Below, in pieces: positions 1 through 7,010 of a DNA stretch of 17,325 nt; position 1 is the first letter of the stretch, and every line of letters starts with the position of its first letter. The position numbers were made by a program, and so were the translations under genes. The stretch is from Bacteroidales bacterium (GTDB lineage: Bacteria > Bacteroidota > Bacteroidia > Bacteroidales > VadinHA17). Below the pieces are notes generated by a model, which worked only from the letters and a program-made list of their open reading frames with translations, did no database searches and was not told the origin of the DNA. The DNA lies in NCBI GenBank assembly GCA_029935275.1, contig JAOZKQ010000016.1:1-17325 (forward strand), written 5' to 3'.

Positions 1-1
1 G

Positions 2-1315
2 TTAAGCCAAAAGTTAATCGTATTTCTAAGAAATGAACTAAACTTTTACAATTCGGATTTTTTAGCTAAAAAAAAATTAGGAAAAAGCACATTCAATACC
101 GAAAAGTTTTTCAGGTTAATTGAAGAATCCGGTAATGAAGTAATGATTCCACGAGGCTTTTCGGCATCATTAGTTCAATTCTGTAGCAAGGAAAAGATTC
201 CATTTAAAATAATCGATAAACGAGAGAAAAAAGATTCCATCGATTTTGAATCGGAAATAAAACTTCAAGACCATCAGGAAATTGCGCTTGAAAAAGTACG
301 AGAAAAGGACTTTGGTGTAATTGTTTCACCACCTGGTTCTGGAAAAACTGTAATTGGACTTGAAATAATCGCTGAAAAGAGACAACCCGCACTGATAATT
401 GTTCACCGAAAACAATTGTTCGACCAGTGGGTTGAGCGTATTCAAGACTTCCTAAAAATTCCAAAGATAGATATTGGACAATTTGGAAATCAAAAGAAAA
501 AAATTGGGAAGCAAATTACCATTGCTATGATTCAATCTTTGTCGAGAATTGAAGATTATAGTGAAATCGCAAATGCATTTGGGACAATTATTATTGATGA
601 GTGCCACCATATTCCAGCTAAATCATTTCGGGAAGCAATTATTAACTTCAATGCTTTTTATTTGTATGGATTAACAGCAACACCAAAAAGAAAAAACAAC
701 GACCAGAAATTGATTTTTGTTTACATCGGAAACATTCTTCATCAAGTTAACCAACAACAGTTTTTAGCAGAGAAAAATATTCGAACAGAAATAAACATTA
801 AAGAAACTGAACTGTTTGCCCCATTCAACTATAAAATAGACAAATACGAAACAATCTCACGCATTCTAATTCATGATACACACAGGAATTCCTTGATTAT
901 TAATGATATTGAAAACAATGCAAAAAGGTTCAAAACTATTCTGATTTTATCTGAACGGAAAGCACATGTTGATATCTTAAACCTCTACTTGAAAGATAAA
1001 TATGAAACAATTACTATTCATGGTGATGATGCAGAAAGTGCCCGAAAAAGTAAAATTGAGCAAATAAAACAAGGGCATTTCAAAATTGTAATTTCTACGG
1101 GACAATTCTTTGGAGAAGGGATTGATATTAGTAACTTGGAGTGCTTATTTATTGTTTATCCCTTTGCATTCGAGGGGAAACTAATTCAATATATTGGGCG
1201 CATTCAACGTTCAAAAAATCCTCCAGTAATTTTTGATTACAGGGATTCAAAAATTGATTACTTTGAAAAAATGTTCAAACAACGAAAACGATACTATAAC
1301 AAATTGTTGAAATAG
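2..1315 (+). CDS. SF2 DEAD/DEAH-type helicase, 3' part of a gene open at the left edge (TOTE/primase-helicase type)
   Basis: An ATP-dependent SF2 helicase module. Counting from the in-frame ATG at 143, it shows Walker A PPGSGKT (63-69), DECH (152-155), motif III GLTATP (176-181), motif V STGQFFGEGIDI (318-329) and motif VI QYIGRIQRS (349-357), so both RecA-like lobes are complete. The frame stays open upstream of 143 to base 2, and the upstream residues (LRNELNFYNSDF, then GKSTFNTEKFF) read as ordinary protein. The ATG at 143 is therefore probably internal and the true start lies outside the window. This linker plus helicase resembles the C-terminal half of archaeo-eukaryotic primase/helicase fusions described as TOTE conflict systems; that assignment is from memory of the family and the primase domain is not visible here. 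The next gene starts 2 nt after the stop, so the two are very likely co-transcribed. The helicase call is secure; the TOTE assignment is moderate. Confidence 0.85.
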   Translation, partial: LSQKLIVFLRNELNFYNSDFLAKKKLGKSTFNTEKFFRLIEESGNEVMIPRGFSASLVQFCSKEKIPFKIIDKREKKDSIDFESEIKLQDHQEIALEKVREKDFGVIVSPPGSGKTVIGLEIIAEKRQPALIIVHRKQLFDQWVERIQDFLKIPKIDIGQFGNQKKKIGKQITIAMIQSLSRIEDYSEIANAFGTIIIDECHHIPAKSFREAIINFNAFYLYGLTATPKRKNNDQKLIFVYIGNILHQVNQQQFLAEKNIRTEINIKETELFAPFNYKIDKYETISRILIHDTHRNSLIINDIENNAKRFKTILILSERKAHVDILNLYLKDKYETITIHGDDAESARKSKIEQIKQGHFKIVISTGQFFGEGIDISNLECLFIVYPFAFEGKLIQYIGRIQRSKNPPVIFDYRDSKIDYFEKMFKQRKRYYNKLLK

Positions 1316-1317
1316 AT

Positions 1318-2646
1318 ATGCCAGAAAGTCAAAATATAGAATGGAAAGAAAGTTGGAGAGATGAATACCTAAAATGGATTTGTGGATTTGCCAATGCCAA
1401 AGGAGGAAAAATTATTATTGGTAAAAATGACAATGGAGAAATTGTCGGCGTTGCAAAAGCGAAAAGATTAATGGAAGATATTCCAAATAAAATTCAAACG
1501 CAGCTTGGAATTCTTTGTGATGTAGATTTGAAAGATGAAGGTGGAAAAGATTACATCGAAATTGATGTAAAACCATACGATGTGTTAATTTCATATCAGG
1601 GCAAATATCATTACAGAAGTGGAAGTACAAAGCAAGAACTTAAAGGGAATGCACTCAATAAACTTCTGTTGAAGAAAGCTGGCAAAACTTGGGATGATGT
1701 TATTGAACCACGAGCGAAACTTGATGATATTGATATTTTGGCAATTGAGGCTTTCAAAAAAGGTGCAACTACAAGCAAAAGATTACCGTTTATTGCAGAT
1801 GAAGAAAATATTGAGCAAATTCTTGATAACCTGCTATTAGTGGAAGATGGGAATCTAAAACGTTCAGCAATTCTTTTGTTCGGGAAGAATCCGTGTCGTT
1901 TTTTTATAAATGCGTTCGTGAAAATTGGACGATTTGGACAAACAGATGATGATTTACGTTTTCAAGAAGTAATTGAAGGAAATGCGTTTCAATTAGCAGA
2001 TAAAACTTTGGAAGTTCTTGACAGAAAGTTTTTTGTTTCCCCAATTTCATATAAAGGATTACAGCGTGTGGAAAGTTGGGAGTATCCATACGAAGCAATT
2101 CGTGAGGTTATTTTGAATGCAATTGTGCACCGAGATTATATGGGTGCGCCAATTCAAATAAGCGTTTACGATGATAAATTGATTGTTTGGAATGAAGGTT
2201 CATTGCCTGAAGATTTGACATTTGAGGATTTGAAAAAGAAACATTCATCTCGTCCTCATAATCCAATCCTTGCGAGTACCTTCTTTAAAGGTGGATTAAT
2301 TGAAGCTTGGGGACGCGGAATAATTAAAATTATCAATGAATGTAAAAAGGCTGGATTACCTGAACCAATTATTGAGTATTCCTCAGGTGGAATTAGCGTA
2401 ACAATCTTAAAAAATCAATTTAACGAAAAGAATTTGATAGCGAAAGGATTAAGTACAAGGCAAATAAAAGCGATTGAATTTATCAAAGAAAATAGAAATA
2501 TAACAAACAAAATTTATCAAGAAATATGTGAAGTTTCCAAGGCAACAGCAACACGAGATTTGACAGAATTAATTGAAAAATTCAAATTATTAGAAAGGTC
2601 AGGAGAAGTTGGAGCAGGAACATCATATAAATTGATTGGCTCATAA
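1318..2646 (+). CDS. AlbA_2 (Schlafen-like) + GHKL ATPase + winged-helix putative regulator
   Basis: A 442-aa protein of the type often annotated as ATP-binding protein or RecG-like regulator. Residues about 5-120 form an AlbA_2/Schlafen-AAA_4 domain (NIEWKESW near the start, then FANAKGGKIIIGKNDNGEIVG). Residues about 250-365 form a GHKL-type ATPase domain with N-box REVILNAIVHRDY (262-274), a G1-like segment WNEGSLP (291-297) and AWGRGI (330-335). Residues about 375-440 form a winged helix (LSTRQIKAIEFI, ATATRDLTELIE). Length and order are normal for the family. Many such proteins sit in accessory or defence-associated loci and probably bind nucleic acid; their exact activity is not established. 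The start is 2 nt after the helicase stop, which points to translational coupling. The stop lies within a tandem array of a 9-bp unit, so the C-terminus may vary between relatives. Confidence 0.85.
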   Translation: MPESQNIEWKESWRDEYLKWICGFANAKGGKIIIGKNDNGEIVGVAKAKRLMEDIPNKIQTQLGILCDVDLKDEGGKDYIEIDVKPYDVLISYQGKYHYRSGSTKQELKGNALNKLLLKKAGKTWDDVIEPRAKLDDIDILAIEAFKKGATTSKRLPFIADEENIEQILDNLLLVEDGNLKRSAILLFGKNPCRFFINAFVKIGRFGQTDDDLRFQEVIEGNAFQLADKTLEVLDRKFFVSPISYKGLQRVESWEYPYEAIREVILNAIVHRDYMGAPIQISVYDDKLIVWNEGSLPEDLTFEDLKKKHSSRPHNPILASTFFKGGLIEAWGRGIIKIINECKKAGLPEPIIEYSSGGISVTILKNQFNEKNLIAKGLSTRQIKAIEFIKENRNITNKIYQEICEVSKATATRDLTELIEKFKLLERSGEVGAGTSYKLIGS

Positions 2647-2663
2647 TTGGCTCAATTGGCTCA
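2635..2663 (+). repeat. Three copies of a 9-bp unit spanning a stop codon
   Basis: ATTGGCTCA occurs at 2635-2643, 2646-2654 and 2655-2663. The stop TAA (2644-2646) of the AlbA_2 gene falls at the junction of copies one and two. Read past the stop in the same frame, the DNA gives LAQLAHK before a TGA. Short direct repeats of this kind are prone to slippage. Confidence 0.9.
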
Positions 2664-2820
2664 TAAATGATTCAATATGGACTCAAACATGATTTATTCA
2701 GACTGCCCACCCTTCGCATTCAAGCACATTGTCTGGCCGCACAGGCGAACGCACAACCAAAACCAGCCAAAGAGCTTGCCTGCCCCGACACATGGGTTAA
2801 GGAATAACGCACGAAACGCT

Positions 2821-2945
2821 AATCGAGTAGGCTGCCCTGCCGGTAAAACTGACGGGGAGAACCCCCGCCTGAACGAATTCATTCGGGCAGGTCTCACACC
2901 ACCGTATCCCAATGAAAATAACCGGGACAGGCTGTTAAGTTGTGG
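2821..2945 (-). mobile_element. Probable remnant of the 3' end of a group II intron (domain V/VI-like), no reverse transcriptase
   Basis: On the minus strand, TACGGTGGTGTGAGA (2906-2892) resembles the 3' strand of domain V and its J5/6 joiner in many bacterial group II introns. About 60 nt later CCTACTCGATT (2831-2821) resembles the usual intron 3' end. Between them CCTGCC and GGCAGG can close a domain VI-like stem, enclosing a GAATTC-centred hairpin and a GGGG/CCCC hairpin. Upstream, AGCCTGTCCC can pair imperfectly with GGGATACGGT, but a canonical domain V with GNRA loop is not formed, so the element looks decayed. There is no intron-encoded protein nearby. GC content is high (35 of 60 bases in 2821-2880) against an AT-rich surround. 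The assignment is by recalled motifs, not a covariance search. Confidence 0.45.
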
Positions 2946-3082
2946 GGAGATCTTTTTGTAAATATATTTGAACATATTTACAGAAAATGGGTGGTTTTTA
3001 GACAAACTGCTGTTATGGGAATACAAAAAATCTATAGCAAAAGTTTAAAATTAAGAAGCCAAGCCTCATTACACACAATTTG

Positions 3083-3090
3083 TATTTTTG
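3083..3090 (+). promoter_or_regulatory. Candidate -7 box for the nuclease gene
   Basis: TATTTTTG matches the Bacteroidota -7 consensus TAnnTTTG and lies 22 nt before the ATG at 3113. No good TTTG -33 box is seen at the usual 19-21 nt spacing, so the match could be chance in AT-rich DNA. Confidence 0.35.
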
Positions 3091-3112
3091 AAAAGTAAAA
3101 CATAATAGTAAG

Positions 3113-3847
3113 ATGAATAAAATAATATCAAGTTTTATACTAATAGTTTTATCAAGTTGCATAATCTCAAAAAATGCAAGAATTGAAGAGCCAAAATATA
3201 ATAAAGAAGATGTATATGTCAAGCATTATGCCTACTCATTAGTGTTTAATCCGCAAACAAAGCAAGCAGATTGGGTAGCATATAAACTACATGAGTATCA
3301 AACAGAAACAAACTTTAAGCGCACCAACAAATTCATTATAGACACTTTAATACTCACAGGGACAGCCACTAATTCAGATTATTATAAATCAGGATACGAC
3401 AAAGGACATCTTGCCCCAGCGTCAGACATGACATGGAATAAACAAGCCATGTACGAAAGTTTTTACTTCAGCAATATAACGCCACAATTAGCAGAATTTA
3501 ATCGTGGTATATGGAAAAAATTAGAGATGCAAGTCAGAAATTGGGCAACCAAATATGATAGCATATATATTTGCACAGGTCCGGTATTTATAAGTCCCAC
3601 ACAAACCATTGGAAATAATAAAATAAATATACCAAGCCACTTTTATAAAACCATACTTATTTATAATGATACTGTAAAACAAGCTATCGGGTTTGTCTTT
3701 TCACATCAGGAAAGTAATTCAAGTATATTTAATTATGCGGTTAGTGTTGATAGTGTTGAACAACTAATAAATCTTGATTTGTACAAAGCACTTCCCAACA
3801 GATACGAAAGGAAAATAGAGGAAACTTATGATTTAAAGTATTGGTAA
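3113..3847 (+). CDS. Lipoprotein DNA/RNA non-specific endonuclease (endonuclease G/NucA-like)
   Basis: A 244-aa exported nuclease expected to cleave DNA and RNA non-specifically with a Mg2+ cofactor. The N-terminus MNKIISSFILIVLSSC is a lipoprotein signal peptide with lipobox LSSC and acylated Cys16, so the enzyme should be anchored in an outer or inner membrane. The catalytic signature DKGHLAPASDM starts at residue 96 (the DRGH motif with the common R-to-K variant); His99 is the predicted general base. SNITPQ (120-125) and FNRGIW (129-134) supply the conserved Asn residues, the second being the usual metal ligand, and WKKLE follows. The length is normal for a compact NUC1 domain. It lies alone in an AT-rich accessory stretch with no visible immunity gene, which suits a scavenging role. 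It could instead serve against foreign DNA; the sequence does not decide. Confidence 0.88.
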   Translation: MNKIISSFILIVLSSCIISKNARIEEPKYNKEDVYVKHYAYSLVFNPQTKQADWVAYKLHEYQTETNFKRTNKFIIDTLILTGTATNSDYYKSGYDKGHLAPASDMTWNKQAMYESFYFSNITPQLAEFNRGIWKKLEMQVRNWATKYDSIYICTGPVFISPTQTIGNNKINIPSHFYKTILIYNDTVKQAIGFVFSHQESNSSIFNYAVSVDSVEQLINLDLYKALPNRYERKIEETYDLKYW

Positions 3848-3952
3848 GTAAGTATAAATAACTCAATTAGGACACACAAAGGGGTTTAACCAAAGATAGG
3901 GTGGTATATATCGAAAGAAGGGTGTAATAAAATTGAAAAAGGTTAGGGTAAA

Positions 3953-4072
3953 ATGCAAGAATTCCTTGATTATTGTATCCATTTTTTGTGCATTTACAGA
4001 AAAGTAAATGAAATTGAACTAATAAGGATTTTGCATGAACAAATGGACTTGAAAAACAGAATATTGAAATAA
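3953..4072 (+). pseudogene. C-terminal stub of a ParE/RelE-family toxin
   Basis: A 39-codon frame from the ATG at 3953 to TAA at 4070. It ends with IELIRILHEQMDLKNRILK, which matches the conserved C-terminus of ParE/RelE-type toxins (the IIRILHQxMD element), preceded by IYRKVNE in place of the usual IFYRxxN strand. A full toxin is about 95-100 aa, so roughly 60 residues are missing. The frame has a TAG 9 nt before the ATG, and no antitoxin gene is found in the roughly 100 bp between it and the nuclease gene. It is read as the remains of a toxin-antitoxin module removed by deletion. Family assignment rests on the short C-terminal motif only. Confidence 0.55.
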
Positions 4073-4110
4073 CCCCACATAATCAAGTAGAAAAATGTAA
4101 TCACGCTTTA

Positions 4111-6564
4111 TCAACCTTCAGAATCAGCAGTCGGCTTTTTTACTTCATCCATTATACTTTTTCCTGCCAAACCAAAAAACAACAATAAGAGAACAATGGA
4201 ACTTGCTAAAGAGATTTTTTGTCCGGTGTAAAATGCTTTTGGATGAAACTTAAATTCAATTTTATGCTTGCCGGCAGGTACCCGCATGGCTCTCAACACA
4301 TAATTTGCCCTTACATACAGAACTTGTTCTCCGTCAATATATGCATTCCAGCCATTCTCATAATAGATCTCCGAAAAAATAACAAAACCTTCTTTTGTGG
4401 AGCTGCTTTCATAAACCAGATAATTCGGCTGATAGGAAAGCAAACTGATACGGGCAATAGAGTCCGGTTCAGCATTAAATCCATCAAAATAATTTTCAAA
4501 ACGCTTATCGACAATTGCTTCATTGACCGGGTCGAACTCTGTAAGTGCGTAAATTTCTGCATCAGGGTTTTCAACCATCTTATAAGTATTTACAAACCAT
4601 GCGTTTCCAAGGGCTGACGGGTTCATTCTGGCTTCCGGCTGCTTATTATTTCCGGGGACAATAAAATATTTGGTATTAAGCATGTCGAGTACATGCATAT
4701 TATTCCTGGCAATATGCTGTGATATCAAATCCTGGTACCTGCGGATCTTTGCCCCATGATATCCTCCAATTGATTTATGAAACCAGGAAGTACTGGCATC
4801 ATTATATGTATCAACAGTTAAGTTCAAAACCCTGAAATCAGGATCTTTATCCTGTAGAATTAACAAATTGGCAGCTGTAGGCTGAAAAGGTTCTTTTATC
4901 TCTTTTTTATTAGTAAAATTATCGTCGTTCAGATACCTTTTATTTACCGGCCACATATCTGCTAAAAAAATCAACACAAGACCCAGAATAAAATAGCCAT
5001 TTTTAATTTTCCCATAAACAAAAGCTGTTAATAATCCAGCCATCAGTAACACAAACACAAGAGAGCGAAAAGCGTCCATCTGTAATAAGTGTTTTCGATC
5101 GTCATGAACAGCTTCCATAAGTTGAGCCGGCCATCCTGCAGCACGCAACTGTTCATCAACAGGAGCGGAAAAATCAAAAAACATACCCGGAAATACAACA
5201 AAGAACAGAGCAATTCCCCCTACTATGTATAAGGTGTATTTTAGCGCTTTCAGAAATTCTTTCTTTGCTATTTTTCCATCAAAAATATCTTTTAAAACCA
5301 ACATCCCAAGTAAAGGAATAGCAAATTCAGCTATTACCAGGATCATGGAAACTGTCCGGAATTTATTATAACCCGGAACATAATGGATAAAAATATCTGA
5401 TAAAAACATAAAGTTCTTTCCCCAGGCTAAAAGAATAGATATCAGAACTGCCCCGGCAAGCCACCATTTTACCGGTCCCTTTACCAGGAATAATCCTAAA
5501 ACAAATAGAAAAATAATAGCTGCCCCAATATAAACCGGCCCGGATGTAAATCGCTGTGTTCCCCAGTAAGACAGGGGACTTCTCTCAACAATTTGTTTGG
5601 CACCCTGAACATTAGCCGCTTTAAGCTCCTGGTAGGTTTTTGATTTAGAATCAAATCCTGAGGATGCTCCTCCTTTAAAGTTTGGAATAAACAGATTCAT
5701 GGCCTCATCGATCCCATAGGAGTAATCATTCAAAATATAATCTTTATCAAGACCTGATGTTTTGTTTCCCTGGTCGTTGGTAAGCTCCGATTTACCCCTG
5801 ATAGATACTTCCCCATATTCCTTAACCAACCATAAACTGGTGATATTTACACCAACAGCAATTATCAGTGCAACTGATAATACGCCTACAATTTTAAAAA
5901 ATTGAGGAAGGGTCTTTTCTTTTATTGCCTGTACCAGGTAAGCTATACCAAAGAATAAAACAATAAAAAGTGTATAATAGGTTATCTGCGGATGATTAGC
6001 AGTCATCTGCAATGCAAGGAATACCCCTGTCAGCACTCCTCCCCATAGCAATTTTCCACGAAAGCTTAATACAACTCCGGCAATTACAGGTGCCATATAA
6101 GCAATAGCATGTGCCTTGGAATTATGTCCGGCTGCCTCTATAATAAAGAAATAGGAGGAAAAGGCAAAAGCAATTGCCCCGGCAATGGAAAGCCAGGGAT
6201 TCATTCGGAAACCAACTATAAGAAGAAAATAAAATCCGGCTAAGGTCAGAAATAAATATTTTACTGGTGTATGAAGGTTCAATGAAATATATTTGTCAAC
6301 ATAACGAAATAAGTTGGAAGAATACACAGTACTGATCAGGTATGCCGGCATTCCCCCAAACATACTATTTGTCCACAAAGGTTCTTCATGATGTTCAGCT
6401 CTGAAATCTACAATTTCTTTTGACATCCCCCTGAAATGAATGTTATCACCCTGTCGCAGAACTTTCCCTTCCAGGGCAGGAGTGAAATAAGCAAAAGAGA
6501 TAACAATAAAAATAATCAGGGCTGTAATATGGGGATATAATGTCCGGAACCAATAATTTTCCAT
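4111..6564 (-). CDS. YfhO-family polytopic membrane protein (GT-C-like)
   Basis: An 817-aa integral membrane protein of the YfhO family, thought to be lipid-linked sugar transferases of GT-C-like fold; the Bacillus member is tied to glycosylation of a cell-wall polymer, while the Bacteroidota substrate is unknown. The first membrane segment is at about 13-30, followed by a large loop with RQGDN (37-41), where GT-C enzymes carry their catalytic acidic residue. Further family features are GHNSKAHA (146-153) and NHPQITYYT (about 190-198). About a dozen hydrophobic segments run to about residue 535, then a soluble domain of about 240 residues (NLLILQDKDPDFRVLNL, LLSYQPNYLVYESSS, FSEIYYENGWNAYIDG), and a final membrane segment near 785-805. 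Length is normal. It starts 16 nt after the DUF4834-type gene stop and is probably in one operon with it. Confidence 0.88.
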   Translation of the reverse strand: MENYWFRTLYPHITALIIFIVISFAYFTPALEGKVLRQGDNIHFRGMSKEIVDFRAEHHEEPLWTNSMFGGMPAYLISTVYSSNLFRYVDKYISLNLHTPVKYLFLTLAGFYFLLIVGFRMNPWLSIAGAIAFAFSSYFFIIEAAGHNSKAHAIAYMAPVIAGVVLSFRGKLLWGGVLTGVFLALQMTANHPQITYYTLFIVLFFGIAYLVQAIKEKTLPQFFKIVGVLSVALIIAVGVNITSLWLVKEYGEVSIRGKSELTNDQGNKTSGLDKDYILNDYSYGIDEAMNLFIPNFKGGASSGFDSKSKTYQELKAANVQGAKQIVERSPLSYWGTQRFTSGPVYIGAAIIFLFVLGLFLVKGPVKWWLAGAVLISILLAWGKNFMFLSDIFIHYVPGYNKFRTVSMILVIAEFAIPLLGMLVLKDIFDGKIAKKEFLKALKYTLYIVGGIALFFVVFPGMFFDFSAPVDEQLRAAGWPAQLMEAVHDDRKHLLQMDAFRSLVFVLLMAGLLTAFVYGKIKNGYFILGLVLIFLADMWPVNKRYLNDDNFTNKKEIKEPFQPTAANLLILQDKDPDFRVLNLTVDTYNDASTSWFHKSIGGYHGAKIRRYQDLISQHIARNNMHVLDMLNTKYFIVPGNNKQPEARMNPSALGNAWFVNTYKMVENPDAEIYALTEFDPVNEAIVDKRFENYFDGFNAEPDSIARISLLSYQPNYLVYESSSTKEGFVIFSEIYYENGWNAYIDGEQVLYVRANYVLRAMRVPAGKHKIEFKFHPKAFYTGQKISLASSIVLLLLFFGLAGKSIMDEVKKPTADSEG

Positions 6565-6580
6565 TTTTAATCTGTTTTAA

Positions 6581-6823
6581 TTACTTGTCAAGATCTTCAA
6601 AATCCACATAATCCCCATTATCCTTACTTATAATCTTTTTGTTTTTTGGTGCATAATCAATATTCACCTCCCCTTCTTTTTTCTTTTGCTGTTTTTCATT
6701 CATCCTGGTATTAAAAGAGGATTTATTAAGGCCCCTATAAACCATATAAACCCAGGTAAAGAATTTAATGGAATAATAGATTAAGGCAAATATTAACAGC
6801 GTTCTGAGTAATCCAACAATCAT
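6581..6823 (-). CDS. Small membrane protein, DUF4834-type
   Basis: An 80-aa protein with one N-terminal membrane segment (LLRTLLIFALIYYSIKFF, about 5-22), a short amphipathic stretch (WVYMVYRGLNKSS), a Lys/Glu/Gln-rich linker (NEKQQKKKEGE) and an acidic end GDYVDFEDLDK. That layout and the closing G-[DE]-Y-V-D-F-E signature fit the DUF4834 family of Bacteroidota; its function is not known. It is the upstream gene of a pair with YfhO, separated by 16 nt on the minus strand. The upstream DNA carries the perfect palindrome AATTCGCGAATT (6842-6853), but no TAnnTTTG box is seen on the minus strand. Confidence 0.75.
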   Translation of the reverse strand: MIVGLLRTLLIFALIYYSIKFFTWVYMVYRGLNKSSFNTRMNEKQQKKKEGEVNIDYAPKNKKIISKDNGDYVDFEDLDK

Positions 6824-6841
6824 GAGATATTCTTATTTTAT

Positions 6842-6853
6842 AATTCGCGAATT
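6842..6853. promoter_or_regulatory. 12-bp perfect palindrome upstream of the DUF4834-type gene
   Basis: AATTCGCGAATT lies 19 nt upstream of the minus-strand ATG at 6823. Position and symmetry would suit an operator or a promoter-proximal element. No regulator is identified, so this is a sequence observation only. Confidence 0.3.
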
Positions 6854-6868
6854 TACGTAAAAATTTAA

Positions 6869-6889
6869 TTAGAGTCTATCCATAAAGTC
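6869..6889 (+). repeat. Lone terminal inverted repeat related to the 14804-14994 element
   Basis: The segment GTCTATCCATAAAGTC (6874-6889), with leading TTAGA, matches 15 of 16 bases of the right terminal repeat of the MITE-like element at 14974-14994 (read in reverse complement) and 13 of 16 of its left repeat. No partner repeat is found within 6890-7010. It is read as one end of a degraded or deleted copy. Confidence 0.6.
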
Positions 6890-7010
6890 AGGAGATTGAA
6901 ACAGGAAGTCCGGGCATAAGTTAAAGCCCTGGCTTCAGGCCTTATAAATTTCAATATAAACACCTATTTTACTTGGCGTTAAGTCTGCTTAAACAGTTTA
7001 AATATTCAAC

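Larger units (their letters stand above)
2647..3112. other. Gene-free stretch between the AlbA_2 gene and the nuclease gene
   Basis: This 466-bp stretch has no convincing gene. About 2695-2955 is GC-rich and holds the intron-like remnant. The overlapping open frames on both strands there (ending LFGWFWLCVRLCGQ on the minus strand) have biased composition and look like by-products. At 2957-2965 and 2974-2982 there is a perfect 9-bp inverted repeat (TGTAAATAT / ATATTTACA, 8-nt loop), which could be an operator or a small hairpin. The last 130 bases are AT-rich leader for the nuclease gene. Confidence 0.6.

Noticed and set aside
2677..3026. Two overlapping open frames on opposite strands in the GC-rich segment
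   Set aside because: They mirror each other, have biased composition (Pro/Arg/Asn on one strand, Trp/Cys/Leu on the other) and coincide with the structured intron-like DNA; no domain is recognisable.
3848..3952. Antitoxin gene partnering the ParE stub
   Set aside because: The interval is about 100 bp with several stops in each plus-strand frame and no antitoxin motif.
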